This document shows, piece after piece, positions 63,848 to 64,000 of a stretch of 64,000 nt of DNA (positions are counted from its first letter, which is position 1; each line of letters begins with the position of its first letter). The position numbers and the translations under genes were made by a program. The notes beneath the pieces were generated by a model. That model was not told the origin of the DNA and did not search any database. It saw nothing but the letters and a program-made list of their open reading frames with translations. The DNA comes from Eopsaltria australis (Eukaryota; Chordata; Aves; Passeriformes; Petroicidae): the NCBI GenBank assembly GCA_034509425.1, contig JAVTVJ010000012.1, positions 10,637,001 to 10,701,000 of the forward strand. The letters run 5' to 3'.

Positions 63848-64000
63848 ATGGATGTCCTGCCACCCGCTCCGCTTTTAGCTGAGCTGCAATATATTCACCG
63901 CACCGCATCCGCTGCGCACGCAGGGGATGGGCACGGCCTCAGCTGCTGGGGGGATGCTGCCTCTCTCGATGGTTGGCTCTCGTGCTGGGGCTGGAGAAAA
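63848..64000 (+). CDS. candidate first coding exon, open to window end
   Basis: The ATG at 63848 has A at -3 and G at +4, a near-ideal Kozak context. It is followed by 51 codons without a stop up to the edge. The product begins MDVLPPAPLLAELQYIHR and continues with an Ala/Gly/His-rich and then Trp-rich part. I do not recognise it. Its place directly downstream of a CRE and X-box in a CpG-rich region supports a genuine gene start. Being partial and lacking a visible donor, it could still be 5' UTR with a chance frame. It could be an alternative first exon of the gene starting at 40.8 kb or a separate gene. Confidence 0.35.
   Translation, partial: MDVLPPAPLLAELQYIHRTASAAHAGDGHGLSCWGDAASLDGWLSCWGWRK

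Larger units (their letters stand above)
63765..64000 (+). promoter_or_regulatory. CpG-rich promoter region at the window edge
   Basis: CpG density rises abruptly from about 63775 (GTGTGCGCGCAGACGTCAGC, GCCCGGCCGAAAGC) and stays raised through CCGCACCGCATCCGCTGCGC. A CRE-like site (63791-63800), an X-box (63821-63834) and NRF1-like TGCGCACGC words are packed within 130 bases, followed by an ATG in strong context. The island is cut by the window end, so its full size is unknown. Confidence 0.6.

Noticed and set aside
1..64000. tRNA, rRNA, microRNA or CRISPR array
   Set aside because: I scanned by eye for common tRNA boxes, several well-known microRNA seeds and regularly spaced repeats and saw none. 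A covariance-model search could still find divergent ones.

Overview
The window looks like vertebrate nuclear DNA, most likely from a bird. Four pieces of CR1-type LINE support this. Two of them keep the CR1 3' end: the tandem ATTCTATG octamer at about 25980-25998, and a long, clean antisense copy at 51152-51905 whose minus strand still reads as the end of a CR1 reverse transcriptase. Older amniote repeats are also present: MIR-like SINEs and LINE tails of the kind common in sauropsids. Repeats are sparse and short and base composition is moderate, as in bird chromosomes; a turtle or crocodilian is less likely but not excluded. There are no bacterial-type operons, no CRISPR array, and no tRNA or rRNA gene that I can see. 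Nearly all the open frames are chance frames or lie over repeats.

Layout. Positions 1-40 kb are non-coding (intergenic or intronic). They hold one isolated exon-like block on the minus strand (3011-3229), CR1 fragments (11.4, 18.2-18.5, about 21.9-22.4 and 25.5-26.0 kb), MIR-like relics (16.9, 31.5, 32.9 kb) and simple repeats. At 40.4-41.6 kb is the main landmark: a strong CpG island with clustered GC boxes, G-rich on the plus strand, containing a probable non-coding first exon that ends at a splice donor (40913|40914). About 0.8 kb past that donor is a CpG-retaining block (41740-42240) that looks like a conserved regulatory element and includes an RFX X-box-like palindrome. Immediately after it, a strong splice acceptor (42363|42364) opens a candidate second exon with an ATG in good context. 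That frame stays open for 75 codons to a donor at 42609|42610. This suggests the 5' end of a plus-strand gene whose remaining exons lie further right or outside the window. I do not recognise the encoded sequence.

From 42.6 to 63.7 kb the DNA reads as intron or regulatory desert. It contains candidate conserved elements (43.7, 53.4, 57.6, 58.1 kb), a CpG-dense patch (48.8 kb), the best CR1 copy (51.2-51.9 kb) and more ancient repeat tails. The last 230 bases (63770-64000) turn CpG-rich again, with a CRE-like site, an RFX X-box and an ATG in strong context that is open to the window edge. This looks like a second promoter and first coding exon, either an alternative start of the same gene or the start of the next one.

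I found no convincing evidence of a new kind of biological system. The most useful leads are the two promoter regions, the unrecognised exon candidates and the regulatory-looking blocks. All conservation statements are inferred from sequence character only; no alignment was possible.
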